Below are positions 12,288 to 23,259 of a stretch of 64,000 bases of DNA, in pieces. A model generated the notes under the pieces. That model ran no database searches, was not told the origin of the DNA, and saw only the letters and a program-made list of their open reading frames with translations. The position numbers were made by a program, and so were the translations under genes. The first letter of the stretch is position 1. Every line of letters starts with the position of its first letter. The stretch comes from Coffea arabica (lineage: Eukaryota; Streptophyta; Magnoliopsida; Gentianales; Rubiaceae), in contig NC_092317.1 in assembly GCF_036785885.1 (NCBI RefSeq), positions 8,496,501 to 8,560,500 on the forward strand. Reading direction: 5' to 3'.

Positions 12288-12295
12288 CCCTTTTT

Positions 12296-13339
12296 TGTGT
12301 CATGTTTTATTTATTTTTTATTTTTTCAGTGCGTGCTCAATAATGCCTCTCGGAGTCATATTAAAAAGGCACTACTATATTCTTTTCTTTATCCCATCCC
12401 CCAAGTTCGGTGAAACGACAAATTGGCTTTTCAAATTTTAGCTTCACATATGAGAAGCAAAATCATTAATGCAAACACAACTTTTAGACACTTGAAAAGT
12501 CCCATATTTGACGTAATACTTCTATGACAGGGCAGGGGTAAAGCCTTTGTGAAAGTTACTCAGCATTTACAACGTATTATTAGGCAGGGTCAGCTTTGAA
12601 AATATGCTCCTCATATACATTAAGTAGCTTGTTTTAATGCTTATACTTGCACAAAAAAAAAAAAAAAATAGCTCCCTTGATAGTAATTTATCTTTCTTCT
12701 CGTGGCAAGTCATAATTAATGAGGAAACTGACGTTCACGGAAATGGAATCGACAGACAGAAAACTGCCAACCGTAGGAATGGAAGGACAACGAACGAGAT
12801 AGGAACAAATTTGTGAAGCATCAAAACCGTAGGAGTTCTTTTCCTCCTTTTACATATACGTGTCGCGCATTCAAATATCGTGCATTCAATCATGATAATA
12901 TATACATTGTTAGTGTACATAAAATGTACTACTATTGTTTTTTGACGATGTTTAAACAAAGAGGAAAATTTATTGATTAGGCCGTCATCGCAACATTGAA
13001 TTTGGTGGGAAAAAAATGTGAGAAGATTGGCTGTGATGAAATTCATGATTCCCAAAAAAAAAATGATTTGTATCATTTTGCTGTTTGATAGCCTAGATAA
13101 TCCATATTACAATGGTGTGGCTAAATCCACCCACACCCTTGTAACAAAATTGACCAAAGAGTTCATAGCATCATTTATGGGGCTGGGTAGAAACTTTTTC
13201 AGTAAAAAAAAAAAAATTAGCCTTTTTTTTTAATGAAAATAGAAGGTGTTGGATTTAAAATTTACATCATTATGAATTGTTTTAAAATTTCTCACATTGG
13301 TCATTCACTTAGATGGCATTTATTTTTCCCTCTTATTTA
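12296..13339. other. Intergenic spacer, no gene seen
   Basis: AT-rich with several homopolymer runs. Short open frames on both strands have no recognisable domain. Confidence 0.4.
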
Positions 13340-13594
13340 TTAGAGAGAATTTTTTTAGGAAAATGTTAATGACATTCTCATATTTCTAATAGTTTTTTCA
13401 CCTTTGATCTTTTTATCACTTGAATTGAGCAAGAATACCCCTATCTTTTATTGAATTTACAATCACCCCTTTTTATATAATTGGAAGATAAACAGTAGTA
13501 AAGGCATTTTTATTCTTGTACATGAATTTAAAAAAAATGAAGAAGATTGTCATTTAAAAAAAAAAAAAGAGATGTCATCAACGTTTCTCTAAAT

Positions 13595-13595
<1 letters not shown>
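13340..13595. mobile_element. Short MITE-like inverted repeat
   Basis: The left end contains GGAAAATGTTAATGACATTC. The right end reads AGAGAAACGTTGATGACATC on the other strand. About 250 bp, no coding potential. Boundaries approximate. Confidence 0.35.

Positions 13596-13597
<2 letters not shown>

Positions 13598-13628
<31 letters not shown>
13598..13628. repeat. (TA)n microsatellite
   Basis: Uninterrupted AT/TA dinucleotide run of about 31 bp directly following the MITE-like repeat. Confidence 0.9.
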
Positions 13629-13629
<1 letters not shown>

Positions 13630-14430
13630 CTTCTTTTAATCTTTTTTTCTTGTATCTCACCTCCAAGCCAAACACACTCACAAAAGATTCAAGGAATAGC
13701 TAGAATGTCTTTTAGTTTTCTTTAATTTTTGGAGCATGCTTGCAATCTTGCATCATGTAAATCTTTAGGGGCACAAAATTGCCCTTTTGTTCGTTTCTTT
13801 TAGGACAGTGACATTTACCTAAGAAGGACCAAATATTGCTGGCTCCAAGGGTGCGTACCATACTACAAATATGAACGAGAATGCATTACATCATTGGTCA
13901 AAAGCAACTTCCTCCCAATTCTTCCTGCTAAAGTGATTTAAGAATACCACAAAACAAAACACAAATGTCACCAGATTAGCGAAGCAACGACGGGGCTAGA
14001 TTTTTGTTATTCCTTTTTATACCACAAAAATTCGATGGAGTCGCGGCCACGATTTCGAGGGCTTTTTTTTTTTTTTTTTTGGAAGAACTGCCAAGATTTA
14101 TAGGTCGATGTAAATTTATCTCAGAAAGGCAGCCTTGTCTTGTGCTGAGACATTTATTTAGGCTGGTAAATTCTCATAACTAAAATTCTTATTTTGTTTT
14201 AAATAAAAGGAAAGTTGAGTTGAGATATTTGCAAATCCCATTTACTCTTGCGTCATGAATAGTCATGCAGGTCCCATGGGATAATAATTATATGTCACTT
14301 ATATGGCTATGTAGCAAAAAGCAACCTAGTTTACGTAGGATAGCTGATTCATGCCATTCCAACAAATGATCAATGACTCTCTCTCCTTCATTAATCTAAA
14401 TTCCTATGGGTCATATTATATTGCCACATC

Positions 14431-14620
14431 ACCCCCGAGGTTGGCTCGGCTGGTGCTGGGGAAGCCCCTTCAGGTCCTGACACCGAGTGGTGGCGGTTCG
14501 ATCCCTGTTATCGTCGTGTGTCTTTTTGGGGGTGGAGGCACAAGTGCAATGGGAATAGTCGGATCCGGAAATATAATCCTGGAATTCTGGATACCCATTG
14601 TGTCAGCAAAAAAAAAAAAA
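14431..14620 (+). mobile_element. tRNA-derived SINE with target-site duplication
   Basis: The 5' end carries a box A-like sequence (TTGGCTCGGCTGGTGC) and a box B (GGTTCGATCCC), the internal RNA polymerase III promoter of tRNA-derived SINEs. It ends in an A-run. A 16-bp direct repeat, ATTATATTGCCACATC, flanks it at 14415-14430 and 14621-14636, so the boundaries are exact. The perfect duplication suggests recent insertion. Open frames running through it are chance. Confidence 0.88.
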
Positions 14621-15319
14621 ATTATATTGCCACATCTCTATTCACGAAGTCAATTGGAGTTTGTCACGCAAGCAATTTATTCGATAGGAGATATCAATTT
14701 TGCCTCTTTGAGTACTTGTTTCGCACGGGAAATATTATTTGCACTCAATTTTTTTTTATTATTTACGCTCTTACTATTTATTTTATTATATAGTTTAATA
14801 AATGAAAATTATGTGATTACAATGATAATCGAAGTGTGGTTAACAAAAATAAGAGTGCAGATAATATCTCTCTTCTGAGAGTTCTAAAAGATTTTTCTGG
14901 GCTTACAAATTTTTTTTCAATTCATATTAGGCAATTATCAAGAAGGATGATATTTCTAAGAAAATGAAGAACCCAACACTTTTATATGTCAAAATAATAT
15001 TTGTCATCTTGTCCTCAACCGATAGTTTCAAAGGTTGATCCGTACTTGGTTTTTTTCTTCTCTTTGTTAGGTAATAGTTTGTTAATTCTCCAATTGAAAG
15101 ACTTAAAATTATTTATATACATATTTTTTTTTCTGAGGTAGAAAAGAATTTCAAACTTGCTAAGTATCCACATACATGAATGGACCTTGATTTGCCCATT
15201 CATTTATTTGTTTAATCCAAATACCCTCAATTTCATCTCATCTTGGTCGGCTTAAGCTCAGAAGGCCAAACTTTTTTTTTTTTTTTTTAAAAGAAAAAAT
15301 TTCCGAATTATCCCTAAAG

Positions 15320-15323
<4 letters not shown>

Positions 15324-15395
<72 letters not shown>
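15324..15395. repeat. Long (TA)n microsatellite
   Basis: About 72 bp of uninterrupted AT dinucleotide, the longest simple repeat in the window. Likely highly polymorphic. Confidence 0.95.
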
Positions 15396-15397
<2 letters not shown>

Positions 15398-16246
15398 TAA
15401 CATGCGTCTTATCAAAATCTTTTACCTAATAAGTAGAAACGTAACATCTTGTCCATCTCTCAAATGGAAAAAATTGTAACATTTTATCTCCACACCTTTT
15501 TTTTTTTTTTTTGTGTGGGAGACTTTTCTGCAACTTTATCAGAGGGATGCTGACGAATTAAAGTACGTTGACCCTTTTCAGCTCATTTTTTCCATTTTAC
15601 TCGTATATAAATTATTGAAGTTAATTATAAAGTACTACTTAGACACATAGCATTTAACTGTAGTAATTGATTAATGAATCTTTTAAGAAAGAAAACTAGA
15701 AGAAAAAAGGTGTTTTAACGTCGAGATGGAATCCCTCGATCATCAGTAGAATTATTGTATTCAACAGTTGGAAAGCATGAAAATCTTATAGCAAGAGATG
15801 GAAAAAAGGGGAAAAAAAAAAGATTCGTATGAAGGAAATGGAGAAAGGTTTTTTCATTTTTAGTTATGTGGTATTAGCGATTAAGTTTGAGTGATGAGCA
15901 GAACGTACTTCAACTTCAAGTGGTTGTGTGATTTTAGCGGTCGAGTTGAAGTCTTAAATATGGCTATTGGTGAGGGGTTACGTAAAAGGACAGAAAAGAA
16001 ATTGTCAAAAGCAGATTATTTGTACCAAAATATTCACCAGCTCTCCTTCTATTATTGTTAAGATATTTGTGACCCAAAATTTTGCTATTATTAGAATGTC
16101 CTGCTACGTAGATATACATCTTTACTTTCTTAATTTAGTAGCAAAGACGTGTCACTCTAATCAACTAAGTGGAGAAATGGCACTATGGCAGTACCTTAGA
16201 AGATCCAGCAAAACATATATACACTATCAAATATATGGTGATTTAA

Positions 16247-16372
16247 AGAATTGGCTGAACAGGTTTCCTTGTGAGTCCCCTTAGATTGCTCTTTGAGCCG
16301 ATTTGCCGATACCTCCTGCATCAGTCTAATTAGTTGGGTGTGTGTGTTCTTTATCGATTTCGGGAAAAAAAA
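16247..16372 (+). mobile_element. SINE-like insertion, short or 5'-truncated
   Basis: A 126-bp insert ends in TTTATCGATTTCGGG plus an A-run. It is flanked by the 14-bp direct repeat ATATGGTGATTTAA at 16233-16246 and 16373-16386. The body contains CCGATACCTCCTGCATCAGT, like the 3' region of a plant SINE. A clean box A/B pair is not visible, so it may be 5'-truncated. Confidence 0.65.
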
Positions 16373-17053
16373 ATATGGTGATTTAATAGATGTTGGGACA
16401 GAAAATGGTACAGAATAGAAGTTCGTTCGTGTCCTTTTTTTTTTTTTTTTTTTTGGCTATAACGACTCGCTTAATCTTCTCAATCTATTCAAGTGTAACA
16501 AATTTCTACTCAAGTCTCAAGGTGCTTAATTAAGTCCATTTCCAGTAATTGATTCTCCTTTGTAGCATCAATATTGGTCTGCTATGATGTATATACTACA
16601 TACTTTATTTGCCTAGGATGCAGATGTTCCTTGTCTGAATGCCTGGATAAAGGGATCAAAAAAAAAAAAATGTTCCTACTCTAATAGGGTAACAAATAAC
16701 TTAATGATGTTAAATGAGATAATAGGTTTAAAGGGTCAAGGATCTTTTTTAATTTCATTGTGATTAACAATTCAAGCGTTTAAGGTGATTTGGAGCATTT
16801 TAATAAGTTTGGTGCAAAATATCCAAAGTGAAAAAATTCAGAATCCCAAGTGGGAATTGCAAACTACGTACATTTTTAGTGCAAGTAGAATTAGTACTGT
16901 TTTTCACTTCAGACTTTATCAAAATTAGTGATCCCACCAAATCAACTGCTCCCACTTTATTATTGTATTAAGATATTTTGTTTTTCACTTGAAGCTAAAT
17001 CATACAACATTTTGACCCGATTTGTTTGCCAATCACTAAGTTTACATCTGATT

Positions 17054-17552
17054 TCTTTCTGACATTTTCTTACGAAAGTAAGAATTTTTGACAAATAAAC
17101 CTAACTCCCCACAGTAACTCCAAAAGCCGGTAACTTTGGGAGTCCTGTGAGAGACTTATAAACCTAAACCCCAACCCCCCATTACCGATGTGGGATAGAA
17201 AACCCCACAGGGGTGCCCCGCTGCTAAGAGATAAAGACCCCCCAGACCCCCTGAGAATGAGTTTTCTTTCTGACATTTTCTTACGAAAGTAAGAATTTTT
17301 GACAAATAAACCTAACTCCCCACAGTAACTCCAAAAGCCGGTAACTTTGGGAGTCCTGTGAGGGACTTATAAACCTAAACCCCAACCCCCCATTACCGAT
17401 GTGGGATAGAAAACCCCACAGGGGTGCCCCGCTGCTAAGAGATAAAGACCCCCCAGACCCCCTGAGAATGAGTTTTCTTTCTGACATTTTCTTACGAAAG
17501 TAAGAATTTTTGACAAATAAACCTAACTCCCCACAGTAACTCCAAAAGCCAC
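17054..17552. repeat. 211-bp tandem array (2.4 copies) inserted as one unit
   Basis: Unit starts are at 17054, 17265 and 17476, and the last copy stops after 77 bp. Full copies are nearly identical; I noticed one substitution (GAGAGACTT versus GAGGGACTT). A 15-bp direct repeat, AGTTTACATCTGATT, flanks the whole block at 17039-17053 and 17553-17567. On the minus strand each unit has CCCACATCGG followed by TTTATAAG, a pairing common in plant retroelement promoters. It also contains the palindrome CTTACGAAAGTAAG. The two repeated minus-strand open frames are by-products of the tandem repeat. Confidence 0.85.
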
Positions 17553-18170
17553 AGTTTACATCTGATTGGGTACATTTGATCTATATATGTTTTGCTTGAT
17601 TGGTTAAATTATGGCAAGAAAGAAGACAAGCCCTTAATAGCATTCTTCTTGACAACCTTTTTGAATTGTTCAACCTGTAAAACTACCAAGGGAGCAAGGT
17701 GAATTTAGTCCTAATTATTTTTAAACACAACTGAGAAAGACCAAAGTAACCATTTCTTTCTTGGTCTAATTTTCATGCTAAGCACTCCATTGGACGGCCA
17801 GAAAGGATCCTAGCAAAGAATAAATGTCCACTTTGTACATTTTTACTTTAAATGTAGTTGCACCTTTAGTTTTGTGACTACCTTAAAATAATAAATACAG
17901 GAATTATGACTCCTCCCTTGCTGTAATCACGGTATTGGAGCACAATTAAAATAAGTACCATGTTCTCATTGTCCTTCTTGTGCGGACATGGCATAATAAT
18001 TAGACTGGTTCGTAATGCATCAGATTCCTGAGGTTGCTGAGGACATCGCCGGAAGGACAATGGTTGGATTGGAGGAAACGAAAGGAAGGAATAGAGAAAG
18101 CAAGAAAAGCAAAAGGTGGTCGGCCAAGCCAAAAATGTTGTTTAGGTACTAGATACTGAGACCTGGAATG

Positions 18171-18245
18171 TATATATATATATATATATGGAAATCACAG
18201 TGGTTAAGAATTTCTACAGCGAATATATATATATATATATATATG
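18171..18245. repeat. Two short (TA)n runs
   Basis: TA dinucleotide runs at about 18171-18190 and 18223-18245, separated by unique sequence. Confidence 0.8.
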
Positions 18246-18524
18246 TATATGTCTTACTACAGCACATTTACAAGCTAAAAGTTAGTCCATGTCTCTAAGA
18301 ATTGTAGGTTGATCCTCCTCTCATCTCGACTACATGACCAATAGCCTACCAATGAACCACTTAGATTTTGCAAATGATCTTTCCTTTTTGTAGCATAGCA
18401 TGTCATGGTTTTGGTCATAGATAAACTTATTGATAATTAGGTATTAAGAATACAGTTTTGACAAAGGTTAAGAGTAATCAACTTCTTGTTGAACTCGCAT
18501 CTTAACTTTTACTAATCCGTTTGG

Positions 18525-18712
18525 ATTAGCTATTTTTTTGGGATGTTTTTTAAAAATTTTACTGTAGCAGTGTATATGAAAATTTTTTATTATAAATTTT
18601 TTTTGAAATATTTGATATATTATATGGATGAGATGTTTTTTGAGTTGTTATATATTACTGTAATATTATATTTGAAAACTTATTTTTGAAAAAATGACCA
18701 ATCCAAACGGAT
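18525..18712. mobile_element. 188-bp MITE with TA target duplication
   Basis: The ends are an inverted repeat: ATCCGTTTGGATT on the left and AATCCAAACGGAT on the right, flanked on both sides by TA. TA duplication and short length fit the Stowaway/mariner style, but the terminal motif is not canonical. It contains TTTACTGTAGCAG. Confidence 0.6.
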
Positions 18713-21700
18713 TATCTAGAGCCTCACCCGTTGTCACTCACTACTATACGAGATAACGTTATGTATTAACAATACAGGAGGTGGAGGTTATGTTAAAATT
18801 GACAGCAAATGCAGACGCTAAGAGAATAACGTGTAAAAAAAATGCGACAAACTTATACCTCAACTCAACTCAAGAGGTTTTCTTTTTCATGCCATTCAAA
18901 AGATTAGGTGCAATCTATCTGATATCAAATCAATCATTATATGTATACTAAACTCACAAGTGTATGACCAGTTAAAAACTTCAAGTAGTAGTTCATCTGA
19001 TCAGGTAATGTATGTGCTCTCAAAATGTACAAAATGGAGCCAGGTGAGAGGGTGCCCAAACTTTTGATGCACGCTATATGGTCGGCTGTTTGGCACTATA
19101 ATTGGATTTCAATACCAACTTAAAAAGAGACTCTAATTTATTTCACGTCGCAGCCAAAAGTAGGATCCATATAATTCCTTGTAAGACCAGATGGACGAAT
19201 GGCCAACTTCCAGGTACAGCATCCATCAGCCATCACCTGTTATCTTCTTTTTTCTGAGAAAAGCCCAGAAGGAAAAAACCTACTGCACTAAAGGCCGAGC
19301 CAGATAACCCTAGCAAAATTGACCTAAGTTGTTGCGATTCAATCAGGGGGGGACTAGTAGTAGTAGCAGTAGGTGAACATGCATCCAATTTTCAGTGAAA
19401 ATCATGTGATATAGCTTATTTATTCACGTCAATTTTCAATCGTGCTCCAGTGAAAAGGGATGAAAAGACTAAGAAATGACTTGAGAAAAAACCCCAGATG
19501 GAAATTTACCAATTATTTCATCATGCTAGCGTTGAATTGGGAATTAATTTCCTTCTAAAGAGTAATCTCGGATATTAAATGCTTGCACTTCCACCTTATT
19601 TTTCCTTTCTGCAAAGATTCTAGGTCATGATCCACCGGACGAATTATATGTTTCTATCAGCAGTGCGCAAGCACAAAATTCAGAATTAGAATCTCTCACT
19701 TATACTCTCTTTCTCCAAACCGTTCAGCCCATCTCTTCCCTGAAATGTTTGTCCTTACGTTCCATTTGTTCGAGATCTTTTTCTATCTGTTTCGCAAGCA
19801 ACTGGAGCAGCCCAAAATGGATTTGTTTGTTTAGGTACTAATAATATATAGCCTAAATTTATGCATAATAAGAAAGACCAACATATATATTTTTTTTGGC
19901 CAAAACACCTGATCCTAGTTAAGCTTGCCCACGGCACAGCACAGCCGCATGCTTCAACATTGTCAAACATTTAGATAGCTTATGTTTCCAACTTTCAGTA
20001 CCTGTCACATGGCAGGCCACTTTACCTCAAATAGATAACAAAGTGTCCTAGTCAAATTAGCATTTTAATACTAGTATGTCAACACCCCGGATCAGGTTAA
20101 AGATGTTGTGTAAAGGAGACGTAATTATGGAAAATTGACAGATATGGAATCATCAATATTCCTGGTTTCTTCTTGAGATCGTTAGGGAGGATTCTTGAAA
20201 GCTACTTCAAGGGATTTACCACTTTGGTGTAGTGCTCTTAGGAAAATGTTTGGTCATTTATGGATGCACACTTTCAAATGTTTCACGTTACTTTACTTAA
20301 GTAGTAGTATGCCTTTAGCAGCACCAACCAAAACCCTGCATCTGTGCAGATAATAGTCTGTGTCAATACTTGCCTCAGAATCTTCTCACATGGATCTCTA
20401 GTCATTCGCCAAGAACTTGTCAATAAAGTATTCTCTGCAGATTAACATTTGCCCACCTATGTATATTAGCCTAAATTGATGTTGCGAAGAAAAATCCAAA
20501 GAATGGATGGATTCAACCCGTCAATAATGTTGCTGCATGAACAACCAAAATTTTTTTTTTCACAACCCCTCAATAATGTTTCCTATCATTCTCCAACCAT
20601 ATTGTTCTGCATGAACAACCAAAATTCTTTAACAACATTGGAGTAACGGAATAGTTTGATTCCATATTTGGCTACTAAGACAACATTATTCTTTTTTCCC
20701 ATTACGAAAAAGCTAAAATCTAACACAAAAAGTTGTCATTGTTTTGCACTTGTTAAATAAGTACCTACATTATGCTCACTAAACATATCTACAAAGAAAA
20801 AGAATTTTTGCAGGATTCTGATCGACAAAACATTTATGGTGTCTCCCTATGTCATATATAGAAGAATATATACGGTTACCATTTTTCTCCCAATTACCTT
20901 TTTACCTCATATATATTAAATCGTTATAATGCATTTTTTTTTTTTACAAAAACTCCAAAAAATAGCAATCGAAACGGTAGATTTTACCAAAAAAAAAGAA
21001 AAAAAGAAAAAAAACTTCCTCCGCATGGTAAGATTTTCAATTTGATGTTAGCTTGTGCAGACAACTTCCTATGCCAGAAGCCAATTAAATCTAGCTTGCG
21101 CAGCCAAGGCTACGGTCTTTGTTTTTCTGTTTTCATTTGGTTTTTCTGAGGCCATCTTCCCGAGCATTCCTATAGGGAACATCATAAGACCATTGACAAT
21201 GCACATTAAACCGGTATACGTCGCTTTTATAGGTTGCAGAAGGGCAAGAAGAGAAAAAAATACACAAGACTTTAAATTATAATTTTTAAAATGGAACAAG
21301 AATTCTTCAGCAATCATTAATCAGCTGTCCACGTACTCGTCCAGTGTCCCATATTTTTTTGACTTGGGACCAAAGTTTCTTGCTCCTCTATATATTAGTC
21401 TATATTGGACAACAATGACATGCAAACCTAGCCAATGACATGCGTACGCGTAGTCCATCACTAAGTCTCTATACACATCATCTCATATTACATAGTATTA
21501 GAAAAAAAATTTTATGGTCAAATTATACACATACAAATGACGCGAAATAAATATTGTTATGTTATGATAGATAAGAAATTTTCATGTACTTAGTTTAGAA
21601 AATTAAATCAAACATCACAAAAGCATAGTTGCATGCAAGGTTTTTGGTATATATATATATTTGATTTTTCAATGGTACGTAGTTCTCAAACCATATTTGC

Positions 21701-21890
21701 TTTTAGGCAAATCGATCGTAGTTCTTAAAACCTTATTATATCTCAATCTTCTTAAAATTATTAAAACCATCGTTGCATATGTCCTTCCATAAACATCCCA
21801 TTTTGAGTGTGATTTATGCATCTTTTATCTAGCAACTCATTACTTAGTTTAGTGATGTGAAATCCGATAAGGAATTTGACTCATTACTAA
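18713..21890. other. Intergenic spacer, no gene seen
   Basis: AT-rich DNA without recognisable coding sequence. At about 20870-20975 there is half of a MITE related to the element at 28700-28845 (ending CAATCGAAACGG). A short open frame at 19755-19970 on the minus strand has no domain. Confidence 0.4.
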
Positions 21891-22549
21891 GGTTCCGTTT
21901 GATAAAACTGAATCTGAATTCTGAAGTCTGAATTCTGAAATCTGAATACTGAAACAATTAATTTGCTGAATTTTAAGCACTGAAAAAAATATATGAATGT
22001 CTGAATTTTAATGCTAAATCTATTTATACTGTTTGATAAATATTTATAGTTGAATGCTTAATAAGTTTAATTTGATAATTTTGCCCTTATATCCTTTCAT
22101 TCAAAAAAGAAATAGAATCTATGATTTAATTAGTTTAAATTTGTTAGGTATGAAAATGACAATATTTATTTTTAAATCAAATTAATATAAAAGATGAAAT
22201 ATATTATATGAGGAGTATGGAGAAGATGTGAAAGTCATTAAAAAGGGAGAAAAAAGAAACAAAAAATCGTTAGATAGAGAATATTAGGTTGTTTAATTAG
22301 ATAAGAATTTTGAACATAATTAACAAACAAGGGTAAATTTGGTAGATAAGATAAGGTAGTTGAAGTAATTCTATTGATTCTTATCAGAATTAAGTATTCA
22401 GTTAGGATGCTTGTGCTGAAAAAAATACACACAGGTTCAGCACTGCTTAACAAGTTCAGCAAATAGATTTTCATTTATCAAACACTCAAAACATCTGAAT
22501 GTCTGAAACAATTCAGATTCAGCACTTTTTTATATTATCAAACAGACCC
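21891..22549. mobile_element. Tourist/Harbinger-like MITE
   Basis: Left end GGTTCCGTTTGATAA, right end in reverse complement GGGTCTGTTTGATAA, flanked by TAA on both sides (21888-21890 and 22550-22552). Subterminal CTGAATCTGAATTCTGAA-type repeats occur in both arms. It is 659 bp with no transposase. The TAA duplication is the PIF/Harbinger hallmark. Confidence 0.7.
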
Positions 22550-22974
22550 TAAGTCTATAAGCCACGTACTTTGAAGTTCTCCCGACATTACGCTTGCCGC
22601 TATTTCTTACTTACCCAAAAAAATATTGGGCTTACTATAAGTCTCATGCTAGGTGGCACGAAATGTCATCCATACAATCATATTCCGGCTTTTCTGGTAG
22701 ACATCATGTGATGGAGACTTCCAAGACCCTTTTTTATACAAGACATGAAACCATACATACTCACGAGAGATTGTTGAAATGGGAGTGCATACCAGAATAT
22801 TATAGCTATGCTTGGAAGGGAAGTTTTTTGTCTAATTTTTCTCAACAAAATTTTTAACAACTTTATCTAGAGTAATTTTAAAAAAAAAATAATATTTTTT
22901 TAAATACACACCTCAAATACCCGAACACATACAAAAAATTTACCCTTCTTTCTTCTTGTACCCCCTCACACCTC

Positions 22975-23235
22975 AATCTACCACCACCTCCACCGTCAGC
23001 AGCCATCGGCTGCTCCTTTTTTTTTCCTTCTTTCTTCCCTCCTTTCTCTCATCCTCCCTCTTCCTCCTCTTTGCTCCCCCTCCTCCTTCCCCCTTCCTCA
23101 GAAAAAAAGAGGAAGAGAAAGGGACAAAGGAGGAGGAAAGATGGAGGAAGGGAAGAAAGAAAGAAAAAAAGAGCCTCCAGCACCAGTCGCTGGTGGAGTG
23201 GGGTGGTGATAGTGGGAAAGGAGGAAGAAGAAAGA
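22975..23235. repeat. Pyrimidine/purine inverted repeat
   Basis: Almost pure pyrimidine (about 23010-23098) is followed by almost pure purine (23099-23180). The outer parts also pair loosely: CACCTCCACCGTCAGCAGCC against a GCTGGTGGAG-type stretch near 23190. This could form a long imperfect hairpin. Open frames in it on both strands are low-complexity artefacts. Confidence 0.6.
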
Positions 23236-23259
23236 AAAAAAGAAAAAAAAATTTATAAT

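Noticed and set aside
14351..14878. 175-residue plus-strand open frame
   Set aside because: It runs straight through the SINE and its poly-A tail, so the frame is accidental.
17070..17487. Two identical 68-residue minus-strand open frames
   Set aside because: They are copies created by the 211-bp tandem repeat; no start context or known domain.
17054..17552. CRISPR-like array
   Set aside because: Direct repeats are adjacent 211-bp units without spacers, in a plant genome; not a CRISPR array.
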